NCBI GenBank assembly: GCA_021204085.1
Contig: JAJPZY010000104.1
Coordinates: 1 to 37,128 of the forward strand
Length of the DNA stretch: 37,128 nt
Direction: 5' to 3'
DNA from: Clostridiales bacterium
GTDB lineage: Bacteria; Bacillota; Clostridia; Lachnospirales; Lachnospiraceae
Below are positions 1 to 6,850 of this stretch, one piece after another. A program made the translations under genes and the position numbers. Below the pieces are notes generated by a model that was not told the origin of the DNA, did not search any database, and was given only the letters and a program-made list of their open reading frames with translations. Positions within the stretch are counted from its first letter, which is position 1. Every line of letters begins with the position of its first letter.

Positions 1-2
1 AT

Positions 3-41
3 TTAGAGACAGGCAAGGTGAGCAACGTGAGGACAATTTAG
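3..41 (+). CDS. Possible C-terminal tail of an upstream mobile-element gene (5' end outside window)
   Basis: This frame is open from the window edge and ends in TAG immediately before the GTG of the next gene. That tight spacing is typical of a mobile-element operon. Only 12 residues are visible, so no function can be given. A second frame (2-52) is also open and would overlap the next gene, so even the choice of frame is uncertain. Confidence 0.25.
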   Translation, partial: LETGKVSNVRTI

Positions 42-287
42 GTGGTCATTAACATATACACCCACGACAAGGTGCTGAAAAAGCGGTTGGAGAAGCTGGC
101 CAGAAAATTTCCGGATCAGTTTCGTCTGGAGCACACCGGCTCTCAGGGAGACGTGACCTACATCATCCCGAAGAAGTGCATCACCATCCGGGAGCCAGTC
201 AGCGAGGAACGCAGACAGGCGGCACGGGAACGCGCCCTGTCAGGTCATTATACGCCACCGAACAGGAGCAAGAACCCCAAATCTTAA
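42..287 (+). CDS. Small conserved mobile-element protein (81 aa), function unknown
   Basis: The GTG start at 42 has a TGAGGA ribosome binding site at 28-33. The protein is basic, begins VINIYTHDKVLKKRLEKL, and has a charged segment EERRQAARERALSGHYTPP near the C-terminus. From memory, small proteins with this N-terminus and this Arg/Glu-rich tail are common in conjugative elements and some phages of gut Firmicutes. No enzymatic motif, membrane segment or signal peptide is visible. It is followed after 71 bp by the YodL-type gene on the same strand, so the two probably share a transcript. The family resemblance is from memory; the function is unknown. Confidence 0.7.
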   Translation: MVINIYTHDKVLKKRLEKLARKFPDQFRLEHTGSQGDVTYIIPKKCITIREPVSEERRQAARERALSGHYTPPNRSKNPKS

Positions 288-358
288 CACAAAACCCTGC
301 GGGGCAGGGAATCATTCAACCTGTCCCACAACTCTACACGAAAAGGAGTGCAAAACCT

Positions 359-1519
359 ATGAATGAAACATCAAAACAAGAAGGCGCTGTTTCCTATGAC
401 ATTTATCAGGTCAAGTCCGGAAGCGAATATGTAGATTACCACTTTACCGGCCTGCAGCTCATGGAGCAGTTTGGCCTCCCCTTCAGCGCCGACAACTATG
501 AGAAGGTATATTCCGGTACGGTAGACACTGCTTCCAAATCCAATTCAGAAGTATTGGAAAGCCTTTTTGAACGCTTTAATCTGCAGCACCCTGCTGATTT
601 CCGGGGACATTCTATGTCTGTCAGTGATGTGGTCGTCCTTCATGAAAATGGGCGGGATACTGCTCATTTCTGCGACAGTATCGGCTTCGTAGAAATGCCG
701 CAATTCCTTAATCCCGAACCGGCGTTGACCGCTACCGTAGAAAACGCTGTCACAATGGAAACCTCCGGTCTGGAGGTGGAACAGCATTACGGCACCTGGC
801 ATTCGATTGATTCCCGTGAGATTGGCGGCAGGGATTACTTCCTGATGGAGCATGACGAGTTTGGCGACGAAGCCGCCTGTGTGATCGTTGACAACACCGG
901 TAAGTTGGCAGCGCAGGACGTAATGGATGGCTTTTCTCCGGAAGTCGTGGCCATGATCGCTCAGGACGCCCTGCTGGATAAAATGACTGAAGAACAGGAT
1001 GCCTTCCGGGAATCTCTGATTACACTCTCGGCACCGGAAGTTCTGGAGCGGTCCTATGAGTACAACATCCGGGAGGACATTCTCTTTGGAATGGAAGAAT
1101 GGGAATTGGACAGCAGACACGCCGAGGCGCTGTTGGCCTCTCCCACTCCCCTGGCCGATGTGTACCACATGTATGAGCAGAGCGAAACTGATCATATGGA
1201 CACCGTGCGCAGCGCACTGGAACAGCAGGCGGAAGCTGCTCTTTCCGCCGACCCCCGTGAACGGAATTATCTAAGGGCAGCAGAGGAATATCAGGAGGAA
1301 GGCTACGACTTTATCGACGGGCGCATGAGTACGCAGAGCAGACTCACGCCCGGAGACGACACCGAATCCCATCCGGAGCAACAGGAACAGCCCATGGAAG
1401 AAAAACGCCCCTCTGTTTTGGGGCGGCTGAAAGAGAAGCAGGCCGAGGTTGCCGCCAGAGACGCCAGTGCGCCGAGGCGGGAAACACCTACAAGAAGCAA
1501 TGATGTGAGCATCGAATAA
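359..1519 (+). CDS. YodL / DUF4316-type conjugative-element protein (386 aa)
   Basis: The frame is open from 176, but the ATG at 359 is the likely start because AAAGGAG lies at 342-348, ten bases upstream. Residues about 13-117 look like a YodL domain: they begin SYDIYQVKSGSEY and end with VSDVVVLHENG and the segment CDSIGFVEMPQF. Residues about 135-210 (EQHYGTWHSIDSREIGGRDYF and following) resemble the DUF4316-type region often found behind YodL in Clostridia conjugative elements. The acidic C-terminal third ends in a charged helix (VLGRLKEKQAEVAARDA) that is also typical. The role in transfer is not known. In related elements such genes sit near the relaxase, whereas here about 30 kb of cargo lies between. 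A strong terminator follows. Confidence 0.8.
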   Translation: MNETSKQEGAVSYDIYQVKSGSEYVDYHFTGLQLMEQFGLPFSADNYEKVYSGTVDTASKSNSEVLESLFERFNLQHPADFRGHSMSVSDVVVLHENGRDTAHFCDSIGFVEMPQFLNPEPALTATVENAVTMETSGLEVEQHYGTWHSIDSREIGGRDYFLMEHDEFGDEAACVIVDNTGKLAAQDVMDGFSPEVVAMIAQDALLDKMTEEQDAFRESLITLSAPEVLERSYEYNIREDILFGMEEWELDSRHAEALLASPTPLADVYHMYEQSETDHMDTVRSALEQQAEAALSADPRERNYLRAAEEYQEEGYDFIDGRMSTQSRLTPGDDTESHPEQQEQPMEEKRPSVLGRLKEKQAEVAARDASAPRRETPTRSNDVSIE

Positions 1520-1563
1520 TTCTCCGCCGCCGAACGCAAAATGTCACAGACGCCGTTATTTGT

Positions 1564-1608
1564 CCGTCTGCCGGGATAATTTGTCCTGGCAGGCGGATTT
1601 ATTTGTTT
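1564..1608 (+). terminator. Rho-independent terminator after the YodL gene
   Basis: A 13-bp stem (1564-1576 with 1584-1596, two G-T pairs) encloses a 7-base loop TAATTTG and is followed by the T-rich run ATTTATTTGTTT. It lies 45 bp after the YodL-gene stop and closes the left mobile-element transcript. Confidence 0.8.
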
Positions 1609-1681
1609 GTAAATTAATGGCTATGACATGTTTATCCAAACTTATGCTCTTAAAACATTCAGATTATGGCTCTCCTGTTCG

Positions 1682-1747
1682 GGCGGTTTTTCGACAAGCA
1701 AGGTCGTCTATTTTGGGACAGCCGACTTCGGCTGTCCAAAAAACGCC
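1682..1747. repeat. Nested inverted repeat at the junction between mobile-element module and defence island
   Basis: An outer imperfect stem pairs GGCGGTTTTTCGAC (1682-1695) with GTCCAAAAAACGCC (1734-1747). Inside it, GGACAGCCG (1716-1724) pairs perfectly with CGGCTGTCC (1729-1737) around the loop ACTT, and CGAC/GTCG form a small hairpin. It lies just downstream of the leftward 282-aa gene. It could be a structured 3' end or transcription barrier, but there is no clean U-run on the - strand. It could also mark an old insertion boundary. Confidence 0.5.
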
Positions 1748-1773
1748 AGCTAAATTGTCTCAAGATACTCTTC

Positions 1774-2622
1774 TTATTCCGGTATTTCCTCGTAATGATC
1801 TACCATCACAGATACATCATCTGCAAACCTTATAATTGGAATCTCACGCATACCTTTGCCCGTATGATAATATTCAGCCAAATGTCCAATGCACTTTTCT
1901 AAGAAATATTCTGACTTCTGTTCGGGTGTTTTTATTTCATCTTTACCGTCAAAAATAATACCATCAACGGGACTTTTAACATAGACCTTGTAGTATTTTG
2001 ATTCTCTTTTATATTCCCATCTAAGACTCGTTTTCAAGAATTTGTCTAGGCACATTAGAAACTCCGGTCCAATACTTAAGCTGCGAAAATAATTATTTAA
2101 ATCATCTTCCACACCAGCGCCGAAAGCAAAGCCATTTACACAAAAATCCTGCTCATCACTAAAATAACCTAAGCGTTTTGCTAGTGCGCAATGTTCATTC
2201 GTCACTAAATCTGAATTGTATATTTCTGTTGGTGAAATTTCCTGTCCATTATATGAAAGTATCAATCGATTTCCATCCCATCGAAAAGATATACCTCTAT
2301 CAATTAAAAATCGAGATAAAGTAGTATTTGTAGTGAGAACCGTTGGTAAGGGCATCAGCACATCCGGCTCTCTAATTAACCGCGCAAGGTGGCAGACATA
2401 CATTTCCGTAAGAGTATGAGAAATTTTCTCTTGTACAAAACCTGAAATCCAATTATCAAAGACAGTACCCCCACTAAAGTTAACATTGCCTCGATAAGCA
2501 TCGTCATATGCCTCATTGACGGCTTCCCTCAAATGTTCCTTATCCAAATCAAGTGCATCACAGACACCATGCTCTATTTTTTCATATGTATCAATTTCTA
2601 TTATCAAAGCATTCACTCCCAT
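1774..2622 (-). CDS. Unrecognised 282-aa protein of the putative defence island
   Basis: The start is an ATG with only a weak purine-rich site (AAGAG) upstream. The product is soluble and acidic with no signal peptide or membrane segment. Visible landmarks are an N-terminal acidic stretch with CDALDLDKEHLREAVNEAYDD, a short YNGQEISPTEIYNSDL segment, and a lysine-rich strand region KRESKYYKVYVKSPVDGI. I do not recognise a family. It is 136 bp downstream of the PIN-domain gene on the same strand and has its own promoter-like sequence. It may be an accessory of that system or an unrelated cargo gene. Base composition is AT-rich like the two genes to its right and unlike the flanking mobile-element genes. 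Confidence 0.75.
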   Translation of the reverse strand: MGVNALIIEIDTYEKIEHGVCDALDLDKEHLREAVNEAYDDAYRGNVNFSGGTVFDNWISGFVQEKISHTLTEMYVCHLARLIREPDVLMPLPTVLTTNTTLSRFLIDRGISFRWDGNRLILSYNGQEISPTEIYNSDLVTNEHCALAKRLGYFSDEQDFCVNGFAFGAGVEDDLNNYFRSLSIGPEFLMCLDKFLKTSLRWEYKRESKYYKVYVKSPVDGIIFDGKDEIKTPEQKSEYFLEKCIGHLAEYYHTGKGMREIPIIRFADDVSVMVDHYEEIPE

Positions 2623-2632
2623 ATTTCTCTTA

Positions 2633-2660
2633 TAGATACTCCACTAAAGCAGGATGTCAA
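2633..2660 (-). promoter_or_regulatory. Candidate sigma-A promoter of the 282-aa gene
   Basis: On the - strand TTGACA (2660-2655) is followed after 16 bp by TATCTA (2638-2633), about 10 bp before the ATG at 2622. The -35 is perfect and the -10 is weak. If it is real, the mRNA would be nearly leaderless. Confidence 0.35.
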
Positions 2661-2758
2661 TAAAATCTCTAAGTGTATTGTTAATCACAATCCGAGTATG
2701 AAACCGTTTAGATCAACATTATTTTAGCAGATAGAAACAAATACCAAAAAACATTTTT

Positions 2759-4438
2759 TCATTCTGTTTCATTATCTTCTATATCTTCTCCAAACAACTC
2801 ATGTATCGCCCTTCTCCATACACTATATCTTACCAACATATCACTATAGTATTTTTTCTTTAATTCACCATCCAGTATATTTTCCTTTAACTCCCTTGCT
2901 TCCTCATCTGTTCTCGCCAAAAGCGGGATAAATAAATAATTAGTCCTTGACAATTCCATTACAACAGGAACCACAAAATTCTCATCTCTATGATAGAGTA
3001 ATAGTGAAGCAGAATTTATATTTTCTATTTTATCTAATGTGGCCATTTTCCTAAAAAACAAGTCATCACACAAATAAATTGCCTGTTCTTTCTTAGCCAA
3101 AATGAAGGAATCCAATTGAATCACATGCAGTTGTGCCGCCGAGAGAAACTGCTCACCATTTAAATTTTCCCCAAATGAGAATTCTATTCTTTCTTCATCC
3201 GTTATCTCTATTGTTTTGCAGTTTTCGCAAAAATCAATAATTCTTTCCCATATTTTAATGCAGGACGGATCATTTTCAATCATAGTCAACTGATTATTTA
3301 TATTAGCAAGTTTGCCGGGAGAGGCAGAGCTAATCACCTTTGCGTGGGCATATCTGTCAGCGAAAAAATACTTATATGACGCGGGTAAAAGTATACTTTC
3401 CTTGATTTCGTTAAGCAAATTCAGTATATCCATGGAACTCAGCAAGACCAATGTGGACAATGTCGGAACATATTCTTGCTTTTCCCCGTCCAAATATGTA
3501 GGTTCCCCAGCGTAAAGAGCTTGATCTTTTAAATACAGAAGCATTTTCAGAGCATCAATATATCGATCGTAGTCTCCATCAACAAGTGAGTCGATAGGTA
3601 AACCTATTTCACTTCCTTTGAAATGATAAAAATCAAGCAATTCCTCTGTCCGCCCTGTTGTGCCTGTCAAAGATTTGATTTGCTCAATTAACTCTTCTGG
3701 TTTTTCAGATTTCAACACAAGAACGGTTCCATCAAACTTTTCAGGATGTGCGTTGATTTTTCTAAAAATAAAGCGCACTGCAAAGCTGGTCCTAGATTGT
3801 ATATCAGTTATTCGATAATTAATCTCTCCTACCTTTAATACCTGATTCAATGCACATCCCTGTAATTTTATGTACAAAGAATCATTAGAGGGAATATGTC
3901 TAATTCCCATACTTGTATTACTCTTGTCAGAAAATTCGCTTTCAGAATCAAGGCACAAAATAATACCTTTTGGCATCTTCTCATCTGCCGGTGAATTCTC
4001 TTCCAATGCAACAACTGATGTTCCCCTTACACTTTTTAGCTTTCCATCATCATGGTGTCTATTGAGGGTTTGATTATAGTAGCCAAAATAGTTCTTATAG
4101 ATCTCATAATCTTCCCTATCATTCAAATAATATAATGCCTTATATGCATATAAATCCGCCTCATCAGCTTTTCCCAAACGCAGCATTGCAGAAGCAACTG
4201 CCATGCAGTAATCTGGATTTGTAGAATCTTTTAGTATATCCATATATGGCTTATATGCATTATAGTCCCTTTCGTTTCTTTCAAAAAGCAAGGCAATAAT
4301 GTTTCTAGCCATTCCTTCATCGTGCATGATTTCAAAGAGTTCTTTAGCATATTTCAGCATGCTAAATCTTTTTTCATTTGCCCCTGCGCAAAGATATTTT
4401 ATTTGCAAAAACTCTTTTTTGAATACCGCAGCCTCCAA
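2759..4438 (-). CDS. TPR / GreAB-C-like / PIN-domain protein, probable toxic nuclease of a conflict system
   Basis: Residues about 25-125 are helical repeats of TPR type (for example SAMLRLGKADEADLYAYKAL). Residues about 140-235 contain a small beta domain (LYIKLQGCALNQVLKVGEI) that resembles the C-terminal domain of GreA/GreB. Residues about 325-475 look like a PIN ribonuclease: SSMDILNLLNE is the first strand-helix, and AIYLCDDLFFRKMAT carries the typical acidic pair D458-D459. This order matches what I recall as the TPR-GreAB-C-PIN conflict architecture. No ATG is near the start; the nominal TTG at 4438 has no good ribosome binding site. The frame is continuous with the upstream nuclease gene across its TAA stop, so this may be the 3' half of one split gene. 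The domain calls are inference from motifs. Confidence 0.7.
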   Translation of the reverse strand: MEAAVFKKEFLQIKYLCAGANEKRFSMLKYAKELFEIMHDEGMARNIIALLFERNERDYNAYKPYMDILKDSTNPDYCMAVASAMLRLGKADEADLYAYKALYYLNDREDYEIYKNYFGYYNQTLNRHHDDGKLKSVRGTSVVALEENSPADEKMPKGIILCLDSESEFSDKSNTSMGIRHIPSNDSLYIKLQGCALNQVLKVGEINYRITDIQSRTSFAVRFIFRKINAHPEKFDGTVLVLKSEKPEELIEQIKSLTGTTGRTEELLDFYHFKGSEIGLPIDSLVDGDYDRYIDALKMLLYLKDQALYAGEPTYLDGEKQEYVPTLSTLVLLSSMDILNLLNEIKESILLPASYKYFFADRYAHAKVISSASPGKLANINNQLTMIENDPSCIKIWERIIDFCENCKTIEITDEERIEFSFGENLNGEQFLSAAQLHVIQLDSFILAKKEQAIYLCDDLFFRKMATLDKIENINSASLLLYHRDENFVVPVVMELSRTNYLFIPLLARTDEEARELKENILDGELKKKYYSDMLVRYSVWRRAIHELFGEDIEDNETE

Positions 4439-4453
4439 AAAAATGTCCGCAAT

Positions 4454-6445
4454 TTACTCAGATGCATCTAGTTTACCCGATCTTACCAATGCCTTGTCAT
4501 GGTTATTGTATTCACTGTTGCTAACGCAAAAGGTCGCTTCATAGATTTCCCTAATAACAGTACGATTCAACGTACTCATTTCTGGAACAGTCTTTAAGGC
4601 AGCTAATAAAAGCTCCAGCTCCCCTGCATGTGACAATACCGATAATAATTCTGTTTTTTTCACAATAGAAAGCTTTTTAATTTCATCGCTCACAGATTTC
4701 TTGATTACCGGAATAACATATTCTTGTAAATAATCCCTATCATGAATTCCGCACGCAATATCAATAATGCCTTCAAAATCATCACGAATTTCATTTAAGA
4801 ATTCTTTCAGTACATCTTCATATCTGTCTCTTTCTTCATAATACAGCGCTGTCAGATAAAGGCTCTTAAGATCTACATTTATCACAGATTGATTTATTCC
4901 CCTATATAAGTCGAGCGCTTCTGCATATTGATTCCTTGATAATTTGCAAATCAAATATCTGCAAGCAATATTCGCATCATCTTTCCAGTCTAACTCTGCA
5001 TATATGGTTTCCGCAGCCTCAATACTTCCATTTAACCCCAAACAAAGAGCATACAAGTATTTGACCGTTGGATCTTCTCGAACCTTCTGGGGAAAGCCTT
5101 GGTACCGCTCAATGCCCTCCTCAAGATATTCTTTTTCATTGATTCCCAAGTTATATGCAGCTTCAAGATACAACATAGCAACGAGTCTGTTATTGCTTTT
5201 ATACTGCTTATTCTCCTTCAACGAATCCAACTGATTTACTAATTCAACTAATCTATCCTTGCGCTCATAATGCCCATCACACCACTCCAGACTAATATCC
5301 CTCATCTCCGAAAAAGTTAGATATAAAAGTATATTTCCCTGATGGTTTTTCTCATAAAGCTCCTTAAACATATCCGCGGCAGTAGAATACTTCTGCAAGT
5401 TATACGCGGCTAACCCATAATACTGCTTGACGATATCCGCAATCTCCAAAGAGTCATCATTCATTATTTCATTGCACAAAGATATGACTGCATCCCATAA
5501 TTGAGATGTAAACATTTTATCTAGTATCAAAGTTTGGCTTTCAACACAATGGCTCGCATATGTATATGCGCTAATTGCTACAGGATTTTTAAAGTATTGT
5601 TCAAGCCATGATACTTCTCTTTTATATTGTTCTGACAGTCCATATACGGACGCATCAATCTCTTTACCATCATGTAAATCCATAAGATACTGGTAAAACA
5701 ATAGTGTATCCGCTCCGTCAAAGCCAGTAATATTATAAGTAAATATTTTATTAAGTTCTTCTCTAAGCTTATCTAACTGCAATCTAAGGATAAAGTTTTT
5801 ATATACACAAATCTTTTCCTGAACAAAACTTTGAAGAATTCTCGGATTAACGTTTTGTCCGTTAGACTTCATTGGACACGAAATGCACCCTTCATTTTCT
5901 ACATTAACAACAACATTTGTATGCATCCGATTAAACTGATCTTCATCAGGTCTTATACGTGGCTGAAAGAAATAATTGGCTATATCCATATGCCTGGAAA
6001 CCATGTCTAACAATTCCACGTTAGATATTGGGCATAGCTCAATTCCGGATTGTTTTAATAACGCCTCAGTATCCTTATACCCTTTACTTGTAGTCGTTAG
6101 TGTTTTATTGCAAAACAGGTAAATCACATCAAACTTATTTCTATAATGCTTAATGGCTTGTCTCATTGATTTCTTTATTTGTGAATAATCTACACTCTTA
6201 TCGAAATATTTTGCTTGAAAACTGATTCTTCTTTGCTTTGAACCATCAGGATGTGGTGCTTCTAAGATTGGCAATACCTCGACGCCAGGATTGTTTGGGT
6301 TAGAATGAGGAATAGCCTTACTATCTAAAAACTCCGATGAAAACAGACGCCTTGCCATATCTTCAAATGCACCTGTTGTATCATCATTGCACACATCGAA
6401 TTGTGCCCATTTGAGATTAGGATAGCGTTTTTCACCATTCGACAT
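4454..6445 (-). CDS. PD-(D/E)XK (Mrr-like) nuclease with C-terminal TPR repeats, putative phage-defence protein
   Basis: The ATG at 6445 has AAAGGAG ten bases upstream. Residues 1-165 look like a restriction-endonuclease fold: E28 in AFEDMARRLF, then GVE56 and the strand ISFQAKYF, giving the QAK (77-79) form of the catalytic (D/E)xK motif, as in Mrr-type enzymes. The predicted activity is cleavage of DNA, with the target unknown. From about residue 320 to the end there are helical repeats (YYGLAAYNLQKYSTAADMF, CLGLNGSIEAAETIYAEL) that probably sense a partner. The last residues, SGKLDASE, are the start of a TPR helix pair cut by TAA. The next codons in the same frame read IADIFLEAA, completing the motif. 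So the natural protein may continue into the PIN gene. No ATPase domain is visible. Confidence 0.7.
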   Translation of the reverse strand: MSNGEKRYPNLKWAQFDVCNDDTTGAFEDMARRLFSSEFLDSKAIPHSNPNNPGVEVLPILEAPHPDGSKQRRISFQAKYFDKSVDYSQIKKSMRQAIKHYRNKFDVIYLFCNKTLTTTSKGYKDTEALLKQSGIELCPISNVELLDMVSRHMDIANYFFQPRIRPDEDQFNRMHTNVVVNVENEGCISCPMKSNGQNVNPRILQSFVQEKICVYKNFILRLQLDKLREELNKIFTYNITGFDGADTLLFYQYLMDLHDGKEIDASVYGLSEQYKREVSWLEQYFKNPVAISAYTYASHCVESQTLILDKMFTSQLWDAVISLCNEIMNDDSLEIADIVKQYYGLAAYNLQKYSTAADMFKELYEKNHQGNILLYLTFSEMRDISLEWCDGHYERKDRLVELVNQLDSLKENKQYKSNNRLVAMLYLEAAYNLGINEKEYLEEGIERYQGFPQKVREDPTVKYLYALCLGLNGSIEAAETIYAELDWKDDANIACRYLICKLSRNQYAEALDLYRGINQSVINVDLKSLYLTALYYEERDRYEDVLKEFLNEIRDDFEGIIDIACGIHDRDYLQEYVIPVIKKSVSDEIKKLSIVKKTELLSVLSHAGELELLLAALKTVPEMSTLNRTVIREIYEATFCVSNSEYNNHDKALVRSGKLDASE

Positions 6446-6543
6446 GTCTGAACTTCTCCTTTACATATCATTACATATTCTCTGCCAATATTTTCATCCT
6501 GACTTCGCATTTGTGTTATATAAACCTAAAAATGATGAATAAA

Positions 6544-6816
6544 TCAGAAGAAACTCGGCTCTATTCCTGTTTTTTCTTTTTGAGCAGCCATCCACACCTT
6601 ATTACTCACGCTAATCTCCTGTTGTTGGTCAACGATTATCACACCGATTTTCCCGTTGCACATACCAATCTTTTCAATGCTATGGGTGACTTTAAGATTT
6701 TCTTTCAAACCATCAACAGCTATGGTACCATTTTCATATTCCTTTGTTACTCCATCCATCGTACAAATGAATGGTTCCTTAATCGTATTCAACACTTCAC
6801 TAACGAACCCACACAT
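6544..6816 (-). CDS. Hypothetical 90-aa protein at the 3' end of the polysaccharide operon
   Basis: The ATG at 6816 follows GGAAGGAA with a 7-bp spacer, which is why I accept it over the overlapping + strand frames. It starts 34 bp after the stop of the GT4-PGT gene on the same strand, so it could be the last gene of that operon. The sequence (CTMDGVTKEYENGTIAVDG, MCNGKIGVIIVDQQQEI) suggests a small beta-rich soluble protein with no membrane segment. I recognise no family. It may instead belong with the defence genes that follow. Confidence 0.5.
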   Translation of the reverse strand: MCGFVSEVLNTIKEPFICTMDGVTKEYENGTIAVDGLKENLKVTHSIEKIGMCNGKIGVIIVDQQQEISVSNKVWMAAQKEKTGIEPSFF

Positions 6817-6850
6817 AAACTATTCCTTCCATTCCCAGATTTAAGGGCTT

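Noticed and set aside
545..1195. 216-codon open frame on the - strand inside the YodL gene
   Set aside because: It is antisense to a gene with good start signals and known domain motifs, and its product has no family features.
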